DNA from: Dacryopinax spathularia | Taxonomy: Eukaryota > Basidiomycota > Dacrymycetes > Dacrymycetales > Dacrymycetaceae | Reading direction: 5' to 3' | Assembly: GCA_037974965.1 (NCBI GenBank) | Contig: JBBPFI010000006.1 | Location: forward strand, 62,001 to 126,000 | Length of the DNA stretch: 64,000 bases | Shown: positions 47,779 through 57,720 of the stretch, piece after piece | How positions within the stretch are numbered: the stretch's first letter is position 1 | How the letters are laid out: each line of letters starts with the position of its first letter | Translations under genes and position numbers: made by a program | Notes under the pieces: generated by a model | Told to the model about the DNA's origin: nothing | The model's input: only the letters and a program-made list of their open reading frames with translations | The model's database searches: none

Positions 47779-50007
47779 TCATACCACTTTGTCATCCACC
47801 GCATCGCTGACTGCAGCGTTCTCCAGAGCGAGTGTGATATCCCTCCTGAGCTGCGCACTCGTCGTCGGGTCCATAGCGATGGAGAGGAGCAGAACAAAAG
47901 CGCTCGGTATGTCGCAAGGTGCAACTGCGTGTGACGCAGCCAAAGCGCATGCAAGGGAAGTGACGATATACGCTCGCTCCTGGCTCCAAGCGACTCCGTT
48001 GACTTGTGTACCGTCAAGATAACGCAAGAATAGTCTTTGCCCGTCCACGCTGCCACCCAAGTTGGAACACGCCAACACGATCTCTTTGAAAGTGAGACCC
48101 GAGCCGCGGGTACTTGTGAGCCAGTGGATGAGGGCAGTATACGCCGACCAAGCGATTCCGGGGTGCGAGTGGCGAGTGGCTTGGGAGTCAGAGTCAGTAC
48201 AATGTCTACCCATGCACGGCAGCCAACAACACGTACCGAGCCGAAAGAGCCACGGGGTTACCGACCGCACATGCGCCATCTTCTGCATTCCTGACCAGGA
48301 CATGATGCACTTGAATTCGTCCACCGCACCCGCATGTGCGGCTGCAACGACAGCTTCCAAAAGCTCGTCCCCCTCCCAAGCTGGTACACTCCAATCCTCC
48401 GGAAGCCTGGCTGCAAGGGGCGCCGCCTCTCTGTCCCAAAATCGTCTGCAACCCTGCGTGCCCTGCTCCCTCCGAAGTTGAAGTTCAATCCTCTCCACTC
48501 GATCCCTTTCGAAGAGCTCGACCATTTCCTCTCTATCCTGGCCCAATTGCTCCAGCACAGTGCGATCCCCAAGACTCCCACCATCCAATAGGTCAAGCCC
48601 GTTTGACGCGCCAGAACCCTGGGAAAATGTTCGTTTCCGCGGAGGGCTGGGCGACGGGGCAGGCCCCTTGGTGCCTCCAGCATTCCACCCTTCATCGATC
48701 TTCGTATGCGCCGCTGTGGGTTCCACGGGACCGGGGCTGTTCGGAGGCGACCAGAACGCCAGGTCTGTCGCGTTCTCCTCCTTTTGTGAGCTGGGTAGAA
48801 GGTCTTCGTCCGACGAGTCCCGTAAAGTCCCCACAACTACTTTGCTCGGCGATTTCGACTGCGATCGACTCTGTCGAGGCGCAACATCCAGGGATCTGGC
48901 AGGCGACTCCTCCGTCAAGGGCGATAGGTTCTCAATCTGCGCGGACGGCCTCGTCCGTTTTCCCGAGCGCGTCGGAGTATGTGCGATCGTTGTTGCCGGG
49001 GATACTTGACTGCCGACAGGGTAGATGAAGCCTGTAGATGTCTTTATCGGCGTCATCGGATTGGGTACTACCCCAGGCGGGGGGAGAAGGACGATGATGT
49101 CTCCGATGAAATCGTTCTCGCGCTTTCGCTTGTTGGTTCTGGAGGAGTCGCTGCCTTTGTACCCTGAACGGTTGGAGGAGGTCGAAGGGGCCACGGACGT
49201 TTTGCGGGGGATCGAGGGGGATCGAGTGGAGCGGCGATCTGCTAAGACCAGCTCACTCTGGCTTGGACTCGGCGAACGAGTAGTAGGCTTAGGGGCACGG
49301 ACGGGATCGGTGGGAGATGATGCCAGAGCGGTTGATGACTCTGTCTGCATGCCTGTCTGCGGTGCAGCCGCCCCTACTCGACGTGTAGGCCTACGCGCAC
49401 GGTGCTCGCCTGGCCGTTCTGGTGAAGTTGGTGGGGTCGTTAAAGGCGAGGTTGGCGAGCTCGGCCTTCCATGAGCGCTCATCGTTCTGGAGAGCACCGG
49501 CGATATATGTGTATGCGCTGTTTTGCTCGTCTCCATGGGTCGTCCATCCACAGGAGAGCCGGACAAACCCGGCAAACTGAGATCGTCCTCGCTGCTCGAG
49601 ATCGTGAGGTCGATAAATGTGCCTTGTTTTGGCAGATGACTGGCTGATGGTCTTGTAAATCTTGATTGTGACTTGCTAGGCGATGGGGCGTGGACGCTAC
49701 TGTCGCTCGAGAGGCATATGATGGACGGCTCTCCACCGCTTGAGACGGAGATGGCGGAGACGTCGGACGGTGGCGGGCGTACAGCCTGTCGTCGCTTCAG
49801 CTTTGATGGGAGCGCAGATTTGATCTCAGCGGATGGCCGCTGGGCGCTCGACTTTGACGACGGTTGCGAGTTCGAGGTCGTCGTTCTGGCAGACTCGCGT
49901 TTAACGCGCGAATGAGTTATCGGCTCCGTCGTCGTTGACGGTTGAGTTGACCCGAACAAGTCGATAAGCCTCTTATTAGGCTTTGACACATTCTTATCCG
50001 GTGCCAT
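47779..50007 (-). CDS. Ser/Pro-rich protein with two SUMO-interacting-like motifs, unknown family
   Basis: The frame is open for 742 residues. A likely 57-nt intron at 48236-48180 (GTACGT donor, CCAAG acceptor, in frame, no stop) would remove an odd Cys-rich stretch and leave 723. Residues 1-480 are low-complexity Ser/Pro/Thr with basic clusters (KLKRRQ, NKRKREND) and two SIM-like elements, IICLSSDSS and TFIDLTISSSEDDLS. The C-terminal ~230 residues look folded: TVLEQLGQDREEMVELFERD, a charged helix, then EGDELLEAVVAAAHAGAVDE and SYTALIHWL-type helices ending near the stop. Such a layout suggests a nuclear adaptor, perhaps in DNA repair or chromatin, but no family was identified. Confidence 0.7.
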   Translation of the reverse strand: MAPDKNVSKPNKRLIDLFGSTQPSTTTEPITHSRVKRESARTTTSNSQPSSKSSAQRPSAEIKSALPSKLKRRQAVRPPPSDVSAISVSSGGEPSIICLSSDSSVHAPSPSKSQSRFTRPSASHLPKQGTFIDLTISSSEDDLSLPGLSGSPVDGRPMETSKTAHTHISPVLSRTMSAHGRPSSPTSPLTTPPTSPERPGEHRARRPTRRVGAAAPQTGMQTESSTALASSPTDPVRAPKPTTRSPSPSQSELVLADRRSTRSPSIPRKTSVAPSTSSNRSGYKGSDSSRTNKRKRENDFIGDIIVLLPPPGVVPNPMTPIKTSTGFIYPVGSQVSPATTIAHTPTRSGKRTRPSAQIENLSPLTEESPARSLDVAPRQSRSQSKSPSKVVVGTLRDSSDEDLLPSSQKEENATDLAFWSPPNSPGPVEPTAAHTKIDEGWNAGGTKGPAPSPSPPRKRTFSQGSGASNGLDLLDGGSLGDRTVLEQLGQDREEMVELFERDRVERIELQLRREQGTQGCRRFWDREAAPLAARLPEDWSVPAWEGDELLEAVVAAAHAGAVDEFKCIMSWSGMQKMAHVRSVTPWLFRLGTCCWLPCMGRHCTDSDSQATRHSHPGIAWSAYTALIHWLTSTRGSGLTFKEIVLACSNLGGSVDGQRLFLRYLDGTQVNGVAWSQERAYIVTSLACALAASHAVAPCDIPSAFVLLLSIAMDPTTSAQLRRDITLALENAAVSDAVDDKVV

Positions 50008-50312
50008 GTCTGACGATAGAGCTTATGTCGATCTCAGACAAGGTCATAAACTAGAGTTATTGCCAGGAATGTTGCCCGGTGAGGCAGACGCGCCGAGACG
50101 CGCTGATTAAATTGAGCCATAAACAGAAGCATATCATTACCACTGACAGAAATAGCTTCCGAGACGCGAGACGCGCCTTTTTCCACGGCACTTCCCTGAA
50201 CTTTTGGTCTTCCTTCCGCTATAATTATGTAACTGATATAGTTATGTGACATTGGACACGTCGAAGGCAGGTTCACATCTTTCTAATTATTCACAGCCCA
50301 ACATCAAGGACT

Positions 50313-51362
50313 TTACTTCCTCATGTACGGCTCACCCTGGGGACCATTCCACATGAAGAACTCGCCGCTCAGCTCAGGAGCCCCATTGACTGCGAGATTT
50401 GCAAGCACCTGCCCCAATGTCAGAACAATTCCTGCACCTTCTTGCGACGCAAGAGGTGGTGGGATGGATGACTCACGTAACCACAGTCGAAGGGGTTGAC
50501 CATGTTCTTCTGTGCCTCAACGAAGAATTTGTAGTCGTCGGGCTTCATCGCTTTTGCGCCCATCTCGCCGCGGACCTTCTCCACCAGCTGATATTCGGCA
50601 TGAGTATCGCGGGATACGAAGCAGTTAAGCAATGCGGGACTTACGCCGGTGTCCGCCATGCCGGGACAGACAGCCATAGAGGTAATGTCGGGCTCCTCGG
50701 TGGCAAAGGTTCTGGCAGACAGACTCCAATCAGCACGTCTTCTAGGAGGCATCGGGAGGAGATTCACCTGGCAATAGCATTCTCTGCCGCCTTGCTGGCA
50801 TTATAGCTTGCCCAGGCGCCCCTACGTTTGACTGCCGCGCTCGAGCTGGTGAACACCACGCGTCCCTTGTTCTTCCTAAGCGCGGGCACAGAGGGAATAA
50901 GGGTGTTCAAGAGGGCGAGAACGTTGACGTTGAACACCTTCTGCCAATGTTCGATCGTTGACTCGGCGATAGTGACGAGCTCGCAGACGCCAGCGTTGAG
51001 CATGAGCGCTGTGGGCGAGGGCTCAACCTTGAGTGCTTCCAGCGAGACTTCTGGCTTGGTTCTGCCATACCCTGTCAAATGGTGGGCATACTCAGTAACG
51101 AGGATTGACTCACATATCACCATGCACAATCTGCAGCGCATCGCCATGCTTCTCCTTCAGTTTCTTCAAGCCATCGCTGATGCTGATGTCGATGACGACG
51201 ACCTTTGCGTTGAACTCCTCGAGCAAGATGGTTGCGATCGCCAAACCGATGCCGCTGGGTAACAGGTTTTATATCAGCGATCGGCCGTGCATTGGGTGAG
51301 GAAAGCAAGGGGACGTACTTGCCACCGCCGGTAAGGATGATTCTGGGCTGCTCAGCTGCCAT
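50313..51362 (-). CDS. Short-chain dehydrogenase/reductase
   Basis: This classical SDR of about 280 residues is in five or so exons; exon 1 is 51362-51319 and exon 2 starts at 51254. The NAD(P)-binding motif TGGGNGIGLAIA is restored by the first splice. Then come KVVVID, the NAG motif (LMLNAGV), the catalytic region VVFTSSSAA, the YxxxK motif YNASKAAENAIA, and VCPGMADT after it. The C-terminus reads LAVNGAPELSGEFFMWNGPQ, as in related fungal oxidoreductases of unknown substrate. It is divergent from FMC1. Confidence 0.85.
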
Positions 51363-51965
51363 GCTGATTTAATTTGATCTGTCAACGATTCCAAGCTCGA
51401 CGTGAAATGGGAATGGAGGTTGATGGAGGCGAAGATGGCTGGGGAGCAAACGATCACGCAATCGCCTTCTTGAGCCAAAACAGATAAAGGTGAGCCTGCC
51501 CGTCCTTTAAAGCGCGATGTTATCGTGTGCCTCCCCGACCCCGGTCCATAGTACTCGTCCGAATCTTCACCAGGGCTCCCCGATGATTCAGATTATCAAG
51601 CCCGAACCTCCCGACCCTGCTCAAAGCCGTGTATCTCTACTGCAATAATTTGCCGGATGTCGGCCCCTCGGGATGGGAGACTGAGAGACTTGAGAGTATC
51701 GAATTGAATTGATTGCTCAGATGAGGAGGGGATGGCGTATATCCCTATCGTAGATATCGGCCGGCCGGCCGGAACGGTAAAGATCGGAACGGCGGCGTGC
51801 CGAACCGAAGCTATGATCGGGAAATTGATCGAATATGCACTGCCACCAAAAGGGGTCATCTCATTTGCGGAATGTTGGCGAACGGCCGCCTCTTAGTAGA
51901 TGTATACGGCTCGTAGGCTGCGTGCTATCCGCTCCTGAAATCACTGCTAAGATTAGAGGATAACG
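51363..51965. promoter_or_regulatory. Divergent promoter region, SDR and FMC1, with GGCC palindrome
   Basis: About 600 bases lie between the two divergent starts. A short palindromic run CCGGCCGGCCGG occupies 51761-51772. Otherwise no motif stands out. The region near FMC1 is AT-richer. Confidence 0.45.
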
Positions 51966-52438
51966 ATGTCGACGACAACATCACTCTACCGCTCTATCCT
52001 GCGCGAATTGAGAAAATCTGTACGAACTTGCCTTTTTTTATTACCTTAACCTTCGGGAACTCATGTACTACCAAACACAGGCAGTAACACCCCGCCAACA
52101 ACGCGCGCCCGCAATAACCGCTCATCTGCGGAGAGTGTTCACCAGCACGTCTCTCTCCGAGGACCAGCGAATTCGTGATGCAGCGAACGCTTTGACATTT
52201 TTACGGAGTCAGCGGACGTATAAGGTCCGACCCTGCCTTCCTTGTCTCTGAAATCCTCTTGCCTCTACTACCGTCATTCAAGCATTGCATCTAATCTGTT
52301 CTGTAGGAACTGCTCATCAGGTACAACCCTCTACACGACCTCACGACGGAGGAACGGGTGAAGGCAACCGCTAGGCGAGTTGGATTGGATATGCCCGTGG
52401 AGGCCCAGGCAGCTCCGGGGGGAGACAAGAGCTCCTGA
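51966..52438 (+). CDS. FMC1: FMC1-like LYR protein (mitochondrial ATP synthase assembly)
   Basis: Three exons, 51966-52019, 52081-52224 and 52307-52438, give 109 residues. Yeast Fmc1 is a matrix protein that supports F1-ATPase assembly with Atp12. The first exon encodes MSTTTSLYRSILRELRKS with the LYR motif at residues 7-9. Exon 2 has RAPAITAHLRRVF and DAANALTFLRSQRTYK. Exon 3 begins ELLIRYNPLHDLTTEERVKA and ends TARRVGLDMP. This order is characteristic of the fungal FMC1 family. All introns are phase 0. The gene is easily missed because no single exon is longer than 150 bases. Confidence 0.85.
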
Positions 52439-52767
52439 GCTCTTGGCCGGGAGGTCACCTCATTCTTGACTGCTGGCCATTCGAGAAGTGGCGAGGAGGG
52501 AAGCGGGCCACTGCAGCTTCGAATCGGAGTACATTCCGAGCTGCTGTCGTCCCTGGCAAGCTTGCAGTTGCACCTGGGTCACTACATACAACTGCAAAGC
52601 GGGACTGCCATAACCAAGCAGCACCATGAGAGGAGCAAGGTGCCACGGACGACGGTTCTTATTGCATAACTATTCAGCTACATATATCGCGCTTTACCCA
52701 CTATCAACCCATCCATTCCATCCAGTATTCACTAGGCGAGCCGAGGAAATAGATATACGGTTGGACT
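52439..52767. other. Convergent 3' region, FMC1 and glyoxalase I
   Basis: About 330 bases between two convergent stop codons. It probably holds both 3' UTRs. No gene is seen. Confidence 0.5.
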
Positions 52768-53581
52768 TCAAGGCCTGGTTGGGTAGCCGATGATCTGCAT
52801 AGCTCGGTTAGACGCTGTCATATAATGCATGCAATAGGAGCAGCGTACCTCGACCCAGTATCTATCCGTCCCAATGAGCCCCGATTAGTTTACAATACAA
52901 TAGCAAATTCAGAAAAATGACGCACCCATCAGGGTCCAGCGCAAAAGCAATGTTCTTCATGCGACCGTCGGTGAGCCTCTTCTGGAAAGGCACGCCGAGC
53001 TTCTCCAAGCGGGCACAGGCCTCCTCGACGTTGGGAGTGGAGATGCACGTATGGCCGAAGCCGCGGCCGGGCTCAGAGTTGCCCGAGGCGTAGCCCTTGA
53101 AGTTCGGGTCGGACTCAGTGCCATGGTTGTGGGTGAGCTCGAGGAGACCTGTAGATTGAACAAGAATGATACGGTGAGATATGACGTCAATGGAAAGGAT
53201 CAGATACGCACCTTCACGAGCCGAACGGTACTTTGCCTTATCCTCAGCGGAGTCCTTGCCGTCCGAGTTGTCGTAGGCCAAGAAGTACAGCGTAAAGTCG
53301 CCTCCCTTGTGGGTGTCGATGAGCTCCATGCCGAGGATGTCGCAGTAGAACTTGAGCGACGCCTGCGGGTCCTTGACCCGGATCATGGTGTGGTTGAACT
53401 GTAATGCGCCGTGCAACGTCAGCTTCTACGACTTTGCATATGAGATAACACATACGCGGTAGCCCGCCGTCTCTGCGGAAGCAGGCATGCTGGATGCGTA
53501 TCTGACGAAAGCGGTAGGGAGAGTGCGAGTGAGCTGAAGAGGACGACGACTGGAGAGTGTCCTGAGGGAGGAACGAAGCAT
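52768..53581 (-). CDS. GLO1: Glyoxalase I (lactoylglutathione lyase), with a likely mitochondrial form
   Basis: Five exons, 53581-53456, 53398-53212, 53148-52926, 52861-52849 and 52794-52768, give 191 residues. The enzyme converts the methylglyoxal-glutathione hemithioacetal to S-lactoylglutathione. Family features are FNHTMIRVKDPQASLKFY (His ligand), ILGMELIDTHKGGDFTLYFL, LLELTHNHGTE (Glu ligand), GFGHTCISTPNVEEAC (His ligand), NIAFALDPDG and YWVEIIGYPTRP (Glu ligand). Exon 4 is only 13 nt and encodes the YWVE element. Two in-frame ATGs exist: 53581 with an Arg/Leu/Ser-rich leader (MLRSSLRTLSSRRPLQLTR) that looks like a mitochondrial presequence, and a later MPASAETAGY start that would give the cytosolic enzyme. 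Confidence 0.93.
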
Positions 53582-54647
53582 GCGCTGTGAGAGGAGGGCT
53601 CTTTGGGGAGGGGGGACAGCAGTGCGGGTACTTGTACTCGTGGATGAGCCTAATGGGCTGGCAGCGCGGGGTAAACGCAGGCCGGTGGAGGCTGCACGGA
53701 CCAATGACACCCCATCGCCCACTCCGGCTGCCCTCCGAGTCGTCTTTCACCCCTTATGCCACCCTCCTCCTCTTGGAATCCCCCTTGTATTCACACTGTC
53801 ATCCGCTCCTGCTTCCACCCTCCTGAAATTGCAAAGGGGAATTCTAACCCCGCATAACTCGAGACATGGCCGTCCACCTGCTCGTCCCTGGCCGCCGCTG
53901 ATGACTTTCCCACCTATCAACTCAGTGGAGGCGCTTGAGTACCCTCAACCTGGTGACATGCTGCACCTCCACCGGAATGTGCCAATCTCGCACATCGCAG
54001 ATAGACTTCGGCGCGCTCCTCTCCGGAGCCTTGGCAGGATCTCATCTAAGTTCATCCGGATGGCAGAAAACCCTCCCATCCCAATAAGGATTGATGCTTG
54101 GGTGGAATCATGGAGGTCGTACACGTGACTAATTTAGGATACAACCCCGAGGGACGAGTACTACTCTAGTAGTCCCTCACCTTTGCGCCCCTCCGCCTGT
54201 TCAAATGACGACTGATATAGGCGCCCTTCTCTCATCCAATCGCTGGGCGCGGAATAGAGGTCATGCTGTCCCCATTGCGGTTTCCAATAGTCCCTCCATG
54301 TTATACCACTTGGCGCTTTGCCACCCGCGGTTGGCTCGTATCGAGTGTGTTCGTATTCCCGCCGACCCATCCAGATTGGGAACAGCAACATACACCTCTT
54401 GGTGTCCTCCCTCCACAGGGGACATAGCGTTACTGTCCTGCAAAGCAGGGCCAATGGCCGGCAATGAGCTGCGACGTGCTGCAGGAGGCAATGCCGCCCA
54501 CTGCGTGGATATCTCTCTCTCAACACGAGCACAGAAACATGGTGGTCTGCACCATCGCCGAGTGGCCAGCATCTTTCTCACTGTGCATACAGAATATTAG
54601 CATGAAACAGAGCATTCAAGAGTTGTACATACCATTCAAAGTCTTCC
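53582..54647. other. Intergenic DNA upstream of glyoxalase I
   Basis: About 1.07 kb lies between the GLO1 start and the ERCC1 stop, both on the minus strand. Open frames on both strands (for example 53580-54128 plus and 54161-54532 minus) lack recognisable domains and plausible composition. No gene is supported. Confidence 0.5.
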
Positions 54648-55876
54648 TCAGTTCAGATCAAGCTCGATATCCCACTCTGGGCTCTCACGCCGAGGTTTCG
54701 TATTCGTGCTGCTCGCATCGGCGGTCCCATTCGTCCGCGGTCTCTTTGCAGGACGCGCATCGTCATCGCTACTCTCGATGCTGTCGAATTCTTCTTGGTT
54801 GAAGTGGTCCAGGTTCTGAGGGCGGTCTCGTGAGACGGGCTTGTTGCCTTCGGCTGCACCAGCTGATGTAGATTCCTCCTCATCCGTATCGATTTCACCC
54901 CAATCCGGGCTCGGCGTCCGGGCTCCCCTCGTTCCATTCGTCCCAGTAGGACGACTTTCCTCCGATTCAGTCGCTTCATGAGCGTTAGCCGGCGTCTCTT
55001 CCCTCTGTTGACTGGCTGTCCACGGACTCCTCTTAGCCTCCCCGAATGGGTTGTTCCTGAACGGCCTCTGAAACGCCTCTACGACCCTCCTGCTCTTCAC
55101 CTCTCCAAAGCCGGGCAGCGCAAGCAGCTGCTCTACAGTCGCCTCAGCCATCTCCGCAACGCTTCCGATGTTCGTCGATAGCGTCGTCACGTCTGTCTTA
55201 TTCACGCCCCGGATAGAGGTAAGAGCAGCACGGAGGAGCGACGGGTAGTCTTTGTCCACACGCTCCTTAATTCTGTCAGGCGGCTTGTGCTCGAACAGTT
55301 TGTAGGTAGACAGGTAGAGACCGGCTTCTTCGGGGCTACACACATATCAGAACGCCTCATTCTCTAGCAATATAATGAAACTCACGTCCAAGCGACCATA
55401 ATGGTGAGGTTGTTGATCAAGCACACCTTTGTCAACTCCCGAATGGGCTCTTCGTGCTCGCTCTGTTCGCAGTCCACGTCAGCCTATCTACGATATTGAC
55501 TAACAGGATGAAGGAGTGGACGTACTACATCGCACATCATCAACAATACCCGTAACATATACCTGCTCTCGAGCTTGGCAATGCGCGTATGGATGTACTC
55601 CGGATGGAGCCGATGGTACCGCAGACTGAGAAACAGGACTCCAGTAGTCGCTCCGACCACATAGTCAGGAACGACCTGGCCATACTCCCAAGGCACGTTC
55701 TTGATCGCGTCTAGCACGGGGTTGCCGCGCTGGCAGGGATTGACGACGATTGATTGGCTTGTGCCACCGCGAGCTGGTCGGGGCTGAACGACGGGTGGGC
55801 GGATGGGCCGAGAGGTGGAGGAGCCAGCGTTGAGCGCAGACACCGGTGTGGTAGAGCGGGAAGGGCCCTCGGACAT
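54648..55876 (-). CDS. RAD10: ERCC1/RAD10 subunit of the XPF-ERCC1 endonuclease
   Basis: Three exons, 55876-55526, 55483-55386 and 55335-54648, give 378 residues. ERCC1/Rad10 is the non-catalytic partner of XPF/Rad1 in nucleotide-excision and crosslink repair. The central domain reads SIVVNPCQRGNPVLDAIKNV, PDYVVGATTGVLFLSLRYH and HPEYIHTRI, then VCLINNLTIMVAWTPEEAG and YLSTYKLFEHKPPD. The tandem helix-hairpin-helix domain follows: SIRGVNKTDVTTLSTNIGS, then LLALPGFGEVKSRRVVEAF. A ~110-residue acidic Ser-rich tail with PAKRPR extends beyond the usual end, common in basidiomycete orthologues. Confidence 0.94.
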
Positions 55877-56150
55877 CCTTTATGTGGAACAGTGGGACAG
55901 AAAATAGGACATTGCGGGTTGAACTGGGCTCATTGCTCAGGGAAGGCAGGGTGGTGTGCGTGAAGTCATTGTTGAGGGGCTGTGCCATTATTAGGCGCCC
56001 ATATTGCATGCGAGCCGTGTGCGCAATGTCAATGCAGCAATCGTCATGGGCAAGCAATAGCGAATGAGTGGTCACATGAGACTCCATCTTTGAATGTCGG
56101 TTTTAAAATAAGGTACTCCGGACAAGCACAACCGCTACTATCATATGCGT

Positions 56151-57347
56151 CTACTCCCTCTTTGCACCGGGTGCCGCTCCGAATAATGTGCTCGGCAACT
56201 GCTGCTCTCCGACTCCATACAGTAACATCACGCTCCCCACGGCAACAACAATCAAGGCCAACGTGCTTCCAACAAGCAGGACAAAGCTCCCGCTCACATC
56301 GATCTTCTCGCACTTATCGCCTGCCCAGGTTGTGCGCTGTCCCGCTAGGGCAAGCGCTTTACTGCACTGGCAGACGTAGCATGTTTTTCCTGCCTTTGTA
56401 GTGGCCGCGCAGTGGCCATGTCCGGAGCAGGAGGAAGTGGCGTCGTCACATGCTTGGGAAGTCGTGTAGCATGAGGATGTGCTGGGTGCGACTTCGGCAG
56501 AGACGGAAGTTTGTCCAACCGAAGCGGACGAGGGAAGCACAATTAGAGCATAATTGTGGTTGACCAGTGCGGGCTATCGTAGGTAAACACTTCGCTCCTG
56601 AGCAAGATAAACAGAACATACCACGCTTAACGCAGCTCCCAGCACCCGGACGGCTTCATCGTATGCCTCTGGATTCTCACGCTTCAACTCCTCCAATCCC
56701 CTCACTTCTACAGCAGCACCCGTCGACCCTCCCTGCTCCACCCAGTCCGCATATGCCGTCAGCTTCTGGAGCCCTTGTTCAACCTTCTGTGCGGAAGGCG
56801 AATCTGCCAGATCAAGAGCGGTTAATAGTGAGGGTGCAGAGTACAAGCTCGAGTTGTACGTTGATGCAAAGGAGGGTGACGGCTGCACCAATGCAGATAA
56901 TCGTGAAGAATAGGTAGAAAGGAGAGAGGAATAGGTGTTGTACGGAACTGAGAAGGGGATTGTGAATGCCGCCTCCTCGTATGGCAGGATATCTATCAAT
57001 CACGCCCCGGTGAGCAACAAGCCTGGGTAAAGGCATACGAGCGGCTGCGCACCTTCAGGACTGTCGCTCTCCACCAGCAATACGGCTCCTCCTTCTCCTT
57101 CGCTCACTAGGCCTCCACCCTCTCCTCCCCTCACCAACTCATCGATCCATTGTCCGCTCTGCTTCAGCTCTACCCATCGATCAATGCCTAGGTAATAGGA
57201 GATGACGGCATGCGCCTGAGACGGCGAGAGCGCAGGACGGGACGCGATGTCCGGTGGAGGTGGGTGAAGATAAACACGAGCTCCCGTCGTTGCTGCCCAC
57301 GATGCTGGTAGTAAGAATGCTGTTAGAAGGATGTTGAGGACGGCCAT
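56151..57347 (-). CDS. DUF3844 (Vps3844-like) single-pass membrane protein
   Basis: Three exons, 57347-57053, 56992-56622 and 56573-56151, give 362 residues. The N-terminal signal peptide is MAVLNILLTAFLLPASWAAT. The luminal part starts ARVYLHPPPPDIASRPALSP. The C-terminal DUF3844 region shows a Cys-rich EGF-like pattern, CYTTSQACDDATSSCSGHGH, CAATT and CYVCQC, then WAGDKCEKIDVSGSF and one membrane segment (LLVGSTLALIVVAVGSVMLL), ending GVGEQQLPSTLFGA. Fungal members are ER or vacuolar-route proteins of unresolved function. The frame continues upstream to another ATG at about 57458; the signal-peptide ATG was preferred. It is divergent from the gene at 57721. Confidence 0.85.
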
Positions 57348-57720
57348 TGCTGGCTGTCGTCGTCGTTCTGCCGCTGTCGACGTCGCAGTTGGCGTCTCGG
57401 TGGTCGATGCCTTGCGGGCGGAGTGACGCGGCGGAAGCGGATTGCTTAGCACAGCCATACAATTCCGCGGAGTGAAAGGTGCCGAGACGGAGTTGTTGTG
57501 AATGCGGGCATCGAGCAAAATGAGGGCTTCTTCAGTTCTCACATGTCCTGATCATCGATGATGGCCCCCTTCTCTTCTCCCCGTCACCTTGCTCTCCCCT
57601 CCTCCCCAGATACCTTTCTCCTCCTTTCTCTCCTCATCTTGCCCTACTTTTGCTCGATACCTTCGATACCTCTCTCCGGCGATCCAGTGTTTCGTCCTTC
57701 TTCTGAATGTGAATACTCCG
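57348..57720. other. Divergent promoter region between the DUF3844 gene and the Ser-rich gene
   Basis: About 370 bases between divergent starts. A pyrimidine-rich plus-strand stretch (57560-57660, TCTTCTCC and CTCCTTTCTCTCC) precedes the downstream gene, as is common for fungal promoters or 5' UTRs. Confidence 0.5.

Noticed and set aside
53580-54128. 182-residue open frame on the plus strand upstream of glyoxalase I
   Set aside because: No domain, it overlaps the GLO1 first exon on the other strand, and composition is not protein-like.
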